Assembly (NCBI GenBank): GCA_021464415.1 | Contig: CM038467.1 | Location: forward strand, 9,689,411-9,753,410 | Direction: 5' to 3' | DNA length: 64,000 nucleotides | Origin: Lonicera japonica | Taxonomy: Eukaryota > Streptophyta > Magnoliopsida > Dipsacales > Caprifoliaceae | In this document: positions 1 to 9,748 of the stretch, in pieces | Position numbering within the stretch: the stretch's first letter is position 1 | How the letters are laid out: each line of letters begins with the position of its first letter | Notes under the pieces: generated by a model | Told to the model about the DNA's origin: nothing | The model's database searches: none | Seen by the model: only the letters and a program-made list of their open reading frames with translations | Position numbers and translations under genes: made by a program

Positions 1-670
1 TAGCACCCAGACCCTTTCCATCTTAACCATAAAAAACAAACAAGTAAATATTACCTAGATGCCGGAATTGGAGTACGCCAATCGGAGGAAATCTAGAATT
101 GGATATGGAGCTTTTATTTGAGTATTCATTATTATATCGGAGAAATATAATTTAACAAGTTTGGCACGTAACGCAGGTGTACCTCAAGTCCAGATAGCGT
201 GCATTGCAGTTGGGCATTGCATTTCATTTACAATTTTTAATATACCGCAACTGCTTTCGGTCACAAGTACATTTCTTTTTTCAACATAAATTTTATTATT
301 CAATAATAAAATTTTCATTTTTATATACTAAGCGTGAACAATAAGTTATTTGGCACAATTATCTTATTTTAAACTAGAAATAAAAACAAGATCACTAATT
401 CAAACTTGCTTTTTAAATTACTTTAAACAAAAAATAAAAAATATATGATCATTGATCTGGCAAAATGCACGCAAATTTTCTTCCATAGACAAGGGTTAAA
501 ATGCCCCCCCTAATTCTATTGCTGGTAAAAGATATGTACATTTGAAAGAGGTTAAAATAGAGAGTTTAGAAATAAATATTAGTGTATTGTTTGCTCTCAC
601 AAAAATAAGAAGTACCTAATTCATATATTTTCCAATTATTAATAAAACATAAAGTATAGCAGTATAGAAG
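1..670. other. AT-rich stretch without a recognised gene
   Basis: No coding pattern, tRNA or clear transposon end was seen. It lies downstream of the minus-strand snoRNA cluster and could hold the 3' end of that precursor transcript, but nothing in the sequence marks an end. Confidence 0.4.
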
Positions 671-753
671 CTTGCCTCAGAGGTAGTGACAATTTCGCAT
701 AATCATCATGTGTATTTCTGATAATACATGCAATTAGGAACATCACCGGCAAG
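671..753 (-). ncRNA. C/D-box snoRNA candidate 1 (18S rRNA guide)
   Basis: Read on the minus strand, this 83-nt unit has a perfect 6-bp terminal stem (CTTGCC with GGCAAG), box C (GGTGATG), an internal C'-like TGATGAT, a D'-like CAGA and box D (CTGA). The 13 nt just upstream of box D are complementary to the AGGTAGTGACAAT stretch of 18S rRNA as I remember it. By the box D plus five rule this points to the A of GGTAG. The stretch before the D'-like box resembles the complement of TAATACGTGC in 18S, with one G-U pair. C/D snoRNAs guide 2'-O-methylation by fibrillarin in the nucleolus. The boxes and stem are seen directly; the targets are recalled and inferred. Confidence 0.8.
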
Positions 754-892
754 AAAGTTACATTTTGAATAATCAATAAATACCGATACCCAGGCCAAAA
801 AATTCATAACAAGAAATTATAATATGCATAGAACAATATACATTTACATATATACTAAGGTCAGAATGAAATGTAAATTGCAGTGGTGCCAA

Positions 893-1197
893 ATAAACAT
901 ACCTCTTTACTTGATTTTACCTCTTCAACGCATATGCCGCGTACGTATAGCACATAATTGCTGCATATGCATTAAGCACGTATTGTTGGGTCCCACAGAA
1001 AATACACCGGCACAGCAAATGAATATGGGAGGTATAACCAAGTAAACATACATTCTTTACATGATTTTACCTCTTCATCGCATCTGCAGCGTGTGTGTGT
1101 GTGTATATATATATATATGTGCATTGAGACAGTATTGTTGGGTACCACCGAAAATATACTGGCACAGCAAATAAATATGGGTGGTACAACCAAATAA
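893..1197 (-). repeat. Tandem pair of about 150-bp hairpin repeats inside the snoRNA cluster
   Basis: Two diverged copies (about 893-1040 and 1048-1197) share most of their sequence. On the minus strand each starts with a hairpin (in the 1048-1197 copy an 8-bp stem, GTACCACC with GGTGGTAC, extended by TTGG/CCAA). Then comes ACAATA, which fits the ANANNA hinge of H/ACA RNAs, then a second hairpin (in the 893-1040 copy AATGCATATGC pairs with GCATATGCGTT, one G-U pair). That is hairpin-hinge-hairpin order, but no ACA box follows at the usual place. In the 1048-1197 copy the second hairpin is broken by a GT/TA dinucleotide run. They may be H/ACA snoRNAs or relics; the duplication itself is clear. 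Confidence 0.5.
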
Positions 1198-1268
1198 AGA
1201 GAGGAGTGTTTTTAGCACTAGCCTAAAAAAGGCTTGCAAGCAAATAAACCAATCCAATGCTTTTTTTT

Positions 1269-1350
1269 ATTGCCTCAGTTGCGATGATTCTTGAAGATAA
1301 AAATCACGGTATTTATCATAATACTTTTAACTTAATCCATCATTGGCAAT
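1269..1350 (-). ncRNA. C/D-box snoRNA candidate 2
   Basis: On the minus strand the unit begins ATTGCC and ends GGCAAT, a perfect 6-bp terminal stem. Box C (AATGATG) follows the stem and box D (CTGA) precedes its 3' arm. The sequence before box D, ending ATCGCAA, can pair with TTGCGATG of 25S rRNA and extends through a G-U pair, so a 25S target is possible but weaker than for candidates 1, 5 and 6. Same strand and spacing as its neighbours, which fits a shared precursor. Confidence 0.75.
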
Positions 1351-1399
1351 TGGAGTGGAGAGAATTACTGAAGAACAAACCAGCTCAAAAAAAATAGAC

Positions 1400-1481
1400 A
1401 AAGTATCAGAGTGATTGCCAAAGACAAAATCAACAGAAAATTACGCGAACAATTTGTTTAGACAATCATCACCAATATCTT
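1400..1481 (-). ncRNA. C/D-box snoRNA candidate 3
   Basis: The minus strand shows box C (GGTGATGA), a D'-like CTGT in the middle and box D (CTGA) at the 3' side, about 60 nt after box C. The terminal stem is poor. The segment before box D (TTTGGCAATCACT) resembles the matching segment of candidates 5 and 6 with several changes, so it may be a diverged relative. I recognise no rRNA target. Confidence 0.55.
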
Positions 1482-1569
1482 CGATTAAAAAAATACAGAA
1501 CAAAGTCAGAACAAAAAAATATACACATGCAGATAGAGAAGCAAAATGGGAGAAGAAAAAGTAATAGGC

Positions 1570-1638
1570 GTGCCTCAGATTTTAGTTGTTTTCACGGTAG
1601 ATTATACTCAAAGTATATTTAAAAACCATCATTGGCAC
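1570..1638 (-). ncRNA. C/D-box snoRNA candidate 4
   Basis: A compact 69-nt unit on the minus strand with a perfect 5-bp terminal stem (GTGCC with GGCAC), box C (AATGATGG) and box D (CTGA). Its 5' end resembles candidate 2 (GCCAATGATGG), suggesting shared descent or constraint on the ends. The presumed guide before box D (ACAACTAAAAT) has no target I can name. Confidence 0.68.
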
Positions 1639-1745
1639 AAATTAGCGAGTCTAGAATTAAAATGAACAAAACATATGAATTATCAAACAAGAATCCATTT
1701 TAACAAATTAATGTATAAGAAATCAATTGAAACTTTGAAACTGAA

Positions 1746-1835
1746 CCGCATCAGAGAGATTCCCAAAGACAAAATCATCATATATGATACTCGATTTGAG
1801 TTCTGATGTCCCTGTCTGTTTATCGTCACTTGCAC
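1746..1835 (-). ncRNA. C/D-box snoRNA candidate 5 (25S double guide)
   Basis: Paralogue of candidate 6. Minus strand: box C variant GTGACGA, a guide containing AGACAGGGACA before a D'-like CAGA, a C'-like TGATGAT, a second guide TTTGGGAATCTCT, and box D CTGA. The first guide is complementary to TGTCCCTGTCT and the second to GAGATTCCCA, both in one short stretch of plant 25S rRNA as I recall it. The first guide resembles vertebrate SNORD74 and yeast snR64. The box C change (GATGA to GACGA) could weaken this copy. Confidence 0.72.
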
Positions 1836-1969
1836 TATTTGAGGCTAAAATATGTGATAGAACAAGAACAAAAAAGAACAAAATTTAACACAATTACGAA
1901 ATAAAGTTACAAGATTTAATCAACCGTAGCCTAAGATTCAAGCATTAATCGAATTGTTCTAAACTAACA

Positions 1970-2058
1970 AATGCATCAGAGAGATTCCCAAAGACCAAGT
2001 CTATCATTTCCCCATATGAAGATCTGATGTCCCTGTCTATTTTATCATCACTTGCAAA
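1970..2058 (-). ncRNA. C/D-box snoRNA candidate 6 (25S double guide)
   Basis: Minus strand: box C AGTGATGA with the canonical core, first guide ATAGACAGGGACAT, D'-like CAGA, second guide ending GGGAATCTCT, box D CTGA and a short TGCA/TGCA terminal pairing. Guide 1 matches 12 nt (TGTCCCTGTCTA) and guide 2 about 10 nt (GAGATTCCCA) of recalled 25S rRNA sequence. The plus-five rule points to the first C after CTGT and to the second A of GAGATT. It lies nearest the promoter and has the better box C of the two paralogues. Confidence 0.8.
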
Positions 2059-2316
2059 TTTCACAAACAAACAAATACTATACAAGTCATCATTTCAAAA
2101 TCAACCTAAAAACCAAGACTTCAAATAAGAAGAATAACACAATCAGTAAATCAAACCAGTCTTTTGCATAACAATAAACGTAGTTAACCTTAAAAACCAG
2201 ATCTTTCTACCACTAAAGAAAAATAAATAGCCTTCAAGATATCGATAATCGTAAACTATTATTATTATGGAACAAAATCGTATAAAGATTGAGTTTTGGA
2301 GATGTGGGTTTAACAA

Positions 2317-2362
2317 ATTAGGGTTTCTCTGGCTAAGCGGCTAACGTCAGGGTATATATAGT
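2317..2362 (-). promoter_or_regulatory. TATA box and telo-box for the snoRNA cluster
   Basis: On the minus strand a TATA element (TATATATA, about 2353-2360) is followed about 30 nt later by AAACCCTAAT (2317-2326), the plant telo-box. This pair is typical of plant snoRNA and ribosomal-protein genes and points toward the snoRNA units. A start of transcription near 2320-2330 is inferred. Confidence 0.6.
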
Positions 2363-2369
2363 GGGGTGG

Positions 2370-3120
2370 GGATATATATCTCTCAAGGTTTCGAAATTAG
2401 GGCAACAAGCAGGAGGAGCCGAGGAGAGCCCGTAAATTTCCAGACGAATGCGAAATGTGGACGGCTACGATTGTCCCGGGCCTATAATGCTATCTTCACC
2501 GTAGATAAGACGGAGGAAAGGTTTGATTTAATTATTATTTGGTCCACAATATTGCAATTCTTACAACAAGACTCCGACTGCGCGATACATTTGCACACAT
2601 TTTTAATATGCGTATGTGTCCTCAGATCTAAAATGGGAAAAAGTTTTCAATCGTCAAAGTTATTCTTGCTAATAGAAAAATAGCACAGGTTAAATCTACA
2701 ACAATTACATATTTTTTATTTTTATTTTTCTAAAGAAAGGCCAAAGCCCCTAAAATTTATTAATAAAAATGAAGAAATAATTACACTTTGATTAACTTAA
2801 TACTAGGCAGACTGCAACCATCGGTCCTTACAATGCCCTTAAGTTTTCAAAGAACATTGTTGTTATAGAATATGAATATCTTCTTAAATTACACCATAAG
2901 TTTGCCATAAAGTTAATTGTTATATTGTTCTCCATATATGTATGCTGCAAGCTAGCATTCAAAATTTGAATTAAATGTCGAATCTTCCTCACCTCATAAG
3001 CAATGGACCAAGGAGTATGATTTTGCTGCTGGAGAATTTGAACTAGAATCTTGGAATCCACTTTAATATATATATTACTGTTTCCATTGTGCTCAATAAT
3101 TGAAGCCCTTGAACTAGAGC
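2370..3120. other. No recognised gene; region upstream of the snoRNA promoter
   Basis: The 2370-2530 part is richer in G and C than its surroundings and carries CCCGGGCCTA, which could be an upstream promoter element. The rest is AT-rich. An open frame on the plus strand (2366-2683) has no family resemblance I know and runs through the presumed promoter. Confidence 0.35.
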
Positions 3121-3121
3121 T

Positions 3122-3491
3122 TTAGGGTGTGTTTGGTAGATGTTTTAAGTTGAATTTTTAAAATATGGTGTTCGGTAGAATTTGAAAGTATGTTGAGAAG
3201 TGAATTTTGTTTTTGTTTGAGTTTTTTTCAACCAACTAAAAGATCTCATAAAAAAATTTCAAAAAATAGTCACAATGAATCTTATTTTATAAATCTCGAC
3301 GAGTATGTTTTAAATATATATTTTTTATTTAATTTTGATTTTTGAATTTAAAGTTATGTTGTTTTAAACAAAAATTTAGAGAGAAAAGGTAAAATGAAAT
3401 AAATTTTAAAAAGTGTGGAAATAAAATTGATTTTGAGTTGAGTTTTTAAAATTTGGGGAAAAAAAATAGACACATACCAAACATGCCCTTA
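3122..3491. mobile_element. MITE-like element, hAT-type ends
   Basis: The left end (AGGGTGTGTTTGGTA) and the inverse of the right end (AAGGGCATGTTTGGTATG) are imperfect inverted repeats about 370 bp apart, with an AT-rich non-coding interior. Ends with GTTTGGTA are common in plant hAT-derived MITEs. I could not settle the target duplication. Confidence 0.5.
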
Positions 3492-3737
3492 ACCTTTGTC
3501 ACCATGTTTGTAATAATACCATAGCTGTCATCTTGAGCCCATAGAATTTTGCATAATTTTATTTTAAAAATATAGTAAGGGTAAAAAAGAAACACTAAAT
3601 TTAGTGTCATTACTGTTCACTCATTTTTTGGGTGATAAAATTAGGATAAATACACATTCTAATATGATATTATTCGCTTCGGCACTCGAGCATTCCGGGC
3701 ATATTTAATTGTCCACCCTTGTTATAATTTAGATAAT

Positions 3738-4121
3738 TCTAGATCCAAACACTTGGAATTATTTTCTTTCTTAGATTCGTAAAAAGAGAGGAAGAATGAT
3801 ATATAACATAATAACATAATATAGGGTTTAGAGAAATGACGTGTAGACAATTTAGATAGAGAAACATAGAAAAAATAGAGAAGAAATAAAGAGAATTCAA
3901 ATTTAGAGAAATAAAGCAATTATGATTTTATTTCATTAATGATCCAATAATATAATTCTAGTCCCATTATATAGGATGCTCATTCACACAATACACATAA
4001 ACACATATATTCATCACCACACTCACCCGGATCACCATATTGATGACCTCACTACACTCGTTGCCTTAACAATAAAACTCATATTCTACCATTAAATAAG
4101 CCCATAATCCCAATCTTAACA
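3738..4121 (-). repeat. 3' LTR of the degenerate retroelement
   Basis: It aligns over nearly its whole length with 9749-10131, with many substitutions and small indels. The left boundary near 3738 is approximate. Confidence 0.7.
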
Positions 4122-4284
4122 CTACCTTCCCTTGTAACAATCTTTGTCTTTAATGACTGAAATGTAAATAACCTTCTAGCCCCCCTCTTGGATTAATAAT
4201 TAGAAAAAAAATATGATGTGAAGTATTAATTGCATCTTTATGTAGCTTGTTGCGCTCACAGTATTCATCACCAAAATATAATTT

Positions 4285-4495
4285 GAGTAAATACCACGAA
4301 TGGCCATCCAACTATTATAAAAGTTTTAAATTGGTCACCCAACTAAAATTGGTTCCAACTTACCCACTCAACTATATAATTAGTTTTAAATTGGTCACTC
4401 CGTTAATTTTTGCTGTTAACCTCTAACAGAAACATGTCACGTGAGAACACCATGCCATTCCCAGGGACTTTTTTGTCATTCTCCCTTCTCCTCCC
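4285..4495 (+). repeat. Left terminal inverted repeat of the MULE
   Basis: Begins GAGTAAATACCACGAATGG and matches the inverse of 8763-8973 with one difference seen (GGGACTT against GGGGCTT). It probably also contains the transposase promoter. Confidence 0.93.
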
Positions 4496-4678
4496 ACCAC
4501 AAGAACACGTGTTTCAACCCCAGAAAAATATATCCCACACCCAAAAGCACCTGTAACTGAGAGAGAGATAAAGGGAGATAAAGGGACGACGATCGACTGT
4601 AGACGACGACGAACGACTGAAGACGACGACGACGATCATCATTATCAACTGAAGAAGAGACGACGATCATCATTATCA

Positions 4679-7673
4679 ATGGATTGGTCACTGAGGGTGT
4701 ATAATGATCCGCGCATTAACCTGGAAGACATGTATTGTAAGTTAAATCCACTATTTTTGCTATTTATTTGATCGTTGCATTCAATTTTTAGGGTTCGAGT
4801 ATTATGGGTTCATGTTCTTTGTTGGTTAATATGAATGGATTTTGCCATCATATTCTGTTTTTTGGAGATGTTATAGCAAGTGTATTTTTATTTTTTTTTT
4901 GTTTAATATGCTCTGTTTTGTGAGTGCAAAACCTTATGTGCAAGAGCATGTTTAAATTTTCAGCAAAAGACTCGCCATTATTCACATTGGCAATACACCA
5001 CAGTGGACAGTTTGATTACGAGAAGGGTAATGATTTTTTGATTTACACGGGGGGTACTGTTAATTTTGCTGATAAGATAGACCCCGATTTTCTCTCCATG
5101 CATGAAATTATTGAAATGGCTAAAGAAGTAGGGGCTCCCCATGTTACTGGATTTTGGTATAGAAATCCAACACAACCTCTACATATTGGATTAACTGAAC
5201 TATCAACAGATAGGGACATTATTTTAATGACGAAATGGGTTCCTGCTTATAGAGTTATTGATGTGTACTGCACTTATAACCAATTCATAGAGGACGTAGA
5301 ACCATTATCTTCAGAGTACCCCGAGGAATATTATGAAGATGAGTATGTTAATATCAGTGATGATGATGAAGAGGAAGAAGGTGAGGGGGGTAAAAGTGTA
5401 GAGGAAGAAGAAGCAGGTGAAGATGATGAAAGTGTAGAAGAAGAAGAATCAGGTGAAGATGATGAAAGTGTAGAGGAAGAAGAAGAAGGTGAAGAGGAAG
5501 ATGAACCTGGGTTAGCAGAACCTGAGTTAGCAGAACCTGAGCTAGCACAACCTGAGTTTATAGAACCTGAATTGGATGATTCTGATGAGCTCGTGAGCTT
5601 GGACTCATCAGATGGAGAAGTGGAGAATGATGATGGAAGTGCGAGGAAGAAACCAAGATTTCCAGAGTTCAACGAAGATAAAGAAATGGACAACCCACAA
5701 TTTGAATTGGGACAACTATTTAGCACAGCCGCACAGTTTAAAACAGCATTGAGGCAGTACTCCATTATTCAGAGAAAGAATTTGTCATTAACCACAAATG
5801 AAAAATGGAGGGTTAGAGCAAAGTGCCAACCACCATGTAAGTGGATGATTTATGCTTCCAAGCAAAACAAGTTATCTACCAATTTGCAAGTGAAGACCTT
5901 TAACCATAAACACACTAACTGTAGACATGCTACCAAGAACAAGAGTATAACTGCAGATTGGTTGGCACACACATATCAGGGGTTGTTTGTTTCGAATCCA
6001 AATATGCCATGGCAATCATTGAGGGACATTGTTAAGAAGGAACATAAAGTGGTAATTTCAAAAGGACAATTTTTCAGAACAAAGAGTAAGGCTCAAGAAT
6101 TGATTGAAGGTAGCCACAGAGAGCAGTACAAGTGGATATGGAGCTACTGTGCAGAGGTACATAGGGTAATGCCTAATTCAACACTGAGGGTGCACAAGGA
6201 GGAAGAGGCTGGAGGGGTTTCTAGATTCAAAAGAATGTATTGCTGTTTAGGTCCTTTAAAGGAGGGCTTTATAAAGGGTTGTAGACCCTTCATTGGAGTG
6301 GATGGATGCTTTTTAAAGGGACCTTTCCCAGGTCAGTTATTGAGTGCAGTGGGCATTGATGCCAACAATGGCATGTACCCATTTGCGTATGCCATAGTTG
6401 AGAAAGAAACAAAGAGCTCGTGGGTGTGGTTCATGAAATTGGTGTGTGAGGACATTGGAATTGATGAGAATAATCAGCACATGTTTACCTTTGTGAGTGA
6501 TCAACAAAAGGTACTTTATCACTGCCATTATTGACTGCTCTGTTTATGCTTCTCCATTTTTCATTTTATACACAGTGCACAACTTTTGTTTTATTGCTGA
6601 TGTTATGCTTCTTTATACAGGGTTTGGAATTGGCTTTAAAAGAAGTGGTCCCAAATTCTGAGACGCGATTCTGTGTTAGGCATCACCACAATAACTTCAG
6701 AAAGAAACAGAGTGGGAAGGTATGGAAAGAAATGTTCTGGAAGTGTGCAAGAGCAAGCACACCTGAATACTTTGAATTCTGCATGGAGGCTATAAGGAAA
6801 AGGAAGGCTGAGGCAGCTGAATGGCTAATGAAAGGGGCACCTCCACAGCATTGGAGTAGAGCCTACTTCCAATCACACTCTAAGTGTGATATTTTAATAA
6901 ATAATCATTGTGAAATATTTAATGGCTTTATTGCTGATGCTAGGGATAGACCTATTGTGTCCTTGTTTGAGTCTATTAGGACCATGTTAATGGATAGGAT
7001 AAAAAAGAATAGAGACAAAATGAGGAAGCATCCAAATGTTGTTTGCCCTAGAATAGAAGATAAATTGGCTACTCTTGAAACACTGGCCAATGATTATATA
7101 TGTAGACATTCAGGAGGTGATGAGTTTCAAGTGAGTAGTCCACATGTTCAGTTTGTAGTTAACTTGAGAGCAAGAACTTGTGCATGTAGGGTATGGGCAT
7201 TGACTGGCCTGCCTTGTGTACATGCTGTTTGTGCCATATTGAGCCAAGGAGAGGAAGTTACAAAATATGTACACCCTTATTACACCAAGGAGAAGTACTT
7301 GGAGGCTTATGAGAAAATAATACTTCCAATCAATGGCCAGAGCATGTGGCCAAAATCTCCAATGACTCAATTAGTCCCACCAGATGTCGAAACACAACCT
7401 GGCAGAAAAAAGAAAGCAAGGAACACAAAGAATGATGAGCATAGAAGACAAGCTGGAGGAAAGCTAGGGAGAAATAGAGTGATCCTTACTTGTAAGAAGT
7501 GTGGGAATACCGGCCATAATGCAAGAACATGTAAAGGACAAGGTGGAAATGCAACATCAAGTGTGATTGGCAGGGGTGGTACTGGTAGAACAAAAGGAAT
7601 GGGCAGGGGCAGTGGGAATGAGGCAGGTACTTCACGTCCAAAAATGAAGATAATTCTCCAGTTCTTTTTATGA
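4679..7673 (+). CDS. MuDR-type transposase
   Basis: Cut-and-paste transposase of a Mutator-like element. Proposed exons 4679-4736, 4964-6510 and 6621-7673 join in frame to about 885 residues; the short first exon (MDWSLRVYNDPRINLEDMY) is added because its donor GTAAGT and the TTTTCAG acceptor keep the frame. Residues about 150-215 are a Glu/Asp-rich repeat. A MuDR-type domain (AQFKTALRQYS onward) follows. The DDE core has D466 (VDGCFLKG), D532 (SDQQKGLE) and E633 (HCEIFNG). A SWIM zinc motif (CACRVWALTGLPCVH) and a CCHC knuckle (CKKCGNTGHNARTC) come next. All key residues are present and no stop interrupts it. The extreme C-terminus is uncertain, because a donor at GCAG/GTACTT could join to 7750. 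Confidence 0.9.
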
Positions 7674-8762
7674 TGCTTGCTTAGGAAGTGGCCCAAAATT
7701 AATATAATATTATTCTAATGGTTATTTATAATTATTGTATGCTTGTAGGTGAGAAGAAGTGGGGATGAAGGAGTATCACAAACACGTGCACAGACACACA
7801 CATGTGCAGAATGGTGATTGCAAGGAAGTTTCAACATGTTGGAGTATCACAACTACTGAACAGTTTTTTTGGTAATAGGTTACTACATATTGGAGTATTT
7901 TTTTTTTTGAATTGGTTACAACATGACAACTACTGGACAGTTTTTTTGGTAGTATATGGTTGTTTTTGTTGGGATATGCCAATATATACTCTCGTATTTA
8001 ACTTAGAGTTGGAAATGCTTTATTATTAATGGTTGGTTTTTGTATTCTTATATATGCAAACTTCACACACCACAACACTTGAATAACACTAAATATCATT
8101 TCATTGGAGTACAGCACACTTACAATCACACTTGCATATCACTGAATTACATTTCATCATAAAAGTGACTGCTCCAAAAAAAAAAAAAAACAGAGTACAT
8201 AAGAGAAATCAGTTTCCAACCCCACTACACTTGCACACTACTTGTCCACTTCCTTCAACCTCATCAGTTGTCTTCAAAATGAACCAAATTACTACCACAC
8301 AAACACAAATGATCAACCATATTTGATTTTTCCTTCCGGTCTTGGGCCTTCCCCCTTTAGTAATCCAAAGATACATGTCCTCCCATATGAAAAATCCGCA
8401 TCCAATCTGCAAGAAAACACACAGATTGTGGTTATTGAATGCTATTTGTGGTTGACTTCATGATATTGCAAATTACCTGTTCTGGGCATCTTAAAAACCT
8501 TCTACCCGGATTTTGAGGAGTTCTTGAGGTGTACAGCTCTGCCACTCTTCCACAGAAGCAATAGACGGTCATGGTTAATCCGAAAGTTTCAAGTTCGTCT
8601 TCGTTTTTTTCCTTTCTTCTTTCGTCTCCTCCGTCTAGATTTCTTCTTCTCCCCTTATTTTTTTTTTTTTACGTTTTTGCTCTGTTTTTGGGGATGAAGA
8701 TGATATATACACATATTTGTTGTGTTTTGGAGGAAACTTCTGGAGGGAAAGGAGGGAAATGA

Positions 8763-8973
8763 GGGAGGAGAAGGGAGAATGACAAAAAAGCCCCTGGGAA
8801 TGGCATGGTGTTCTCACGTGACATGTTTCTGTTAGAGGTTAACAGCAAAAATTAACGGAGTGACCAATTTAAAACTAATTATATAGTTGAGTGGGTAAGT
8901 TGGAACCAATTTTAGTTGGGTGACCAATTTAAAACTTTTATAATAGTTGGATGGCCATTCGTGGTATTTACTC
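8763..8973 (-). repeat. Right terminal inverted repeat of the MULE
   Basis: Inverse copy of 4285-4495, ending CCATTCGTGGTATTTACTC directly before the 9-bp target duplication. Confidence 0.93.
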
Positions 8974-9570
8974 ATATAATTTAGATCAGCCATAAATCCA
9001 AATTCCATTGTGCATCGTAAATCTTAGATGATATATAAATCAATTGGCACTTCAAATTCTGAATTCACTATATCAATAGTCACTTTAGTAACGGGAATTC
9101 TATACTTCGAAAATTTTGAAACCTCCCTTTTTGGTGGCTTCTTTTCAGCGTCATTGCATAATTCATAATATAATAACCTTTGGATAATTGAAGCATCAGT
9201 AACTAGGGGCCCAATAACCCAAATTCATGTGTTCTTGATTTGCAAACTTCTTTCATTCAACTCTTCAAAAGAGCTCTCAGTTTCTGAAAGGCCTGGAATA
9301 TATCTAATCTTATAATCTTCCCTTGTGTAAGAATAGAAAGAATTTGAGAGAAGAAGATGATTTACTTCCCGAATGATTACCAGATCGTAAATTTACTGTC
9401 TACTCCTTTTTAGATGTAGTCTTATATTTATCTAGATATGTTTTTGTTTCAGTTTTAGCTTTAGTATTTTATAGAACTTCATTTTCTTTTAGATCTCTAA
9501 TAATTGAATTGGTTCCACCTACATGATTATAGTTCTAGTTTTTCCTCAACCACTCCATTTGCTCGTTAAA

Positions 9571-9705
9571 TTAGGCAACTAGAGCATGTATTGATGGTTC
9601 TAATTTATTTAACCTTTCATTGAATTTAGACTGAATAGTTTTAGTTTCAGCCTGTCCCACTTCCATTTGCTTATTCAATTGACTCAAAGTTGGTTCTTCA
9701 GTCAT
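9571..9705 (-). pseudogene. Gag-like N-terminal remnant of the LTR retroelement
   Basis: Just inside the primer binding site, the minus strand starts an open frame MTEEPTLSQLNKQMEV that runs 44 residues to a stop. In-frame stops interrupt the sequence beyond. Its position fits the start of a retroelement gag. The sequence is too short to assign a superfamily. Confidence 0.45.
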
Positions 9706-9748
9706 TGATTAGCCAACAAGGTCAAAGTACCTCTAATACCGCTTATTA

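Larger units (their letters stand above)
4285..8973 (+). mobile_element. Autonomous-looking Mutator-like element (MULE)
   Basis: Terminal inverted repeats of 211 bp (4285-4495 and 8763-8973) differ at about one position by eye. The flanking 9-bp direct repeats are identical (ATATAATTT at 4276-4284 and 8974-8982), the hallmark length for Mutator transposition. The interior carries one spliced gene with a full MuDR-type transposase on the plus strand. Near-identical ends, an intact target duplication and an open reading frame point to recent insertion. The remaining 1 kb after the gene (7674-8762) has no clear second gene. Confidence 0.93.

Noticed and set aside
2366..2683. 105-residue open frame on the plus strand
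   Set aside because: No family resemblance, and it runs through the presumed snoRNA promoter region in the opposite direction.
5331..5765. Serine-rich minus-strand frame of 144 residues
   Set aside because: It is the complement of the acidic repeat in the MULE transposase gene.
7367..7696. Minus-strand frame of 109 residues in the MULE
   Set aside because: Shadow of the transposase C-terminal region; the plus frame carries the zinc knuckle.
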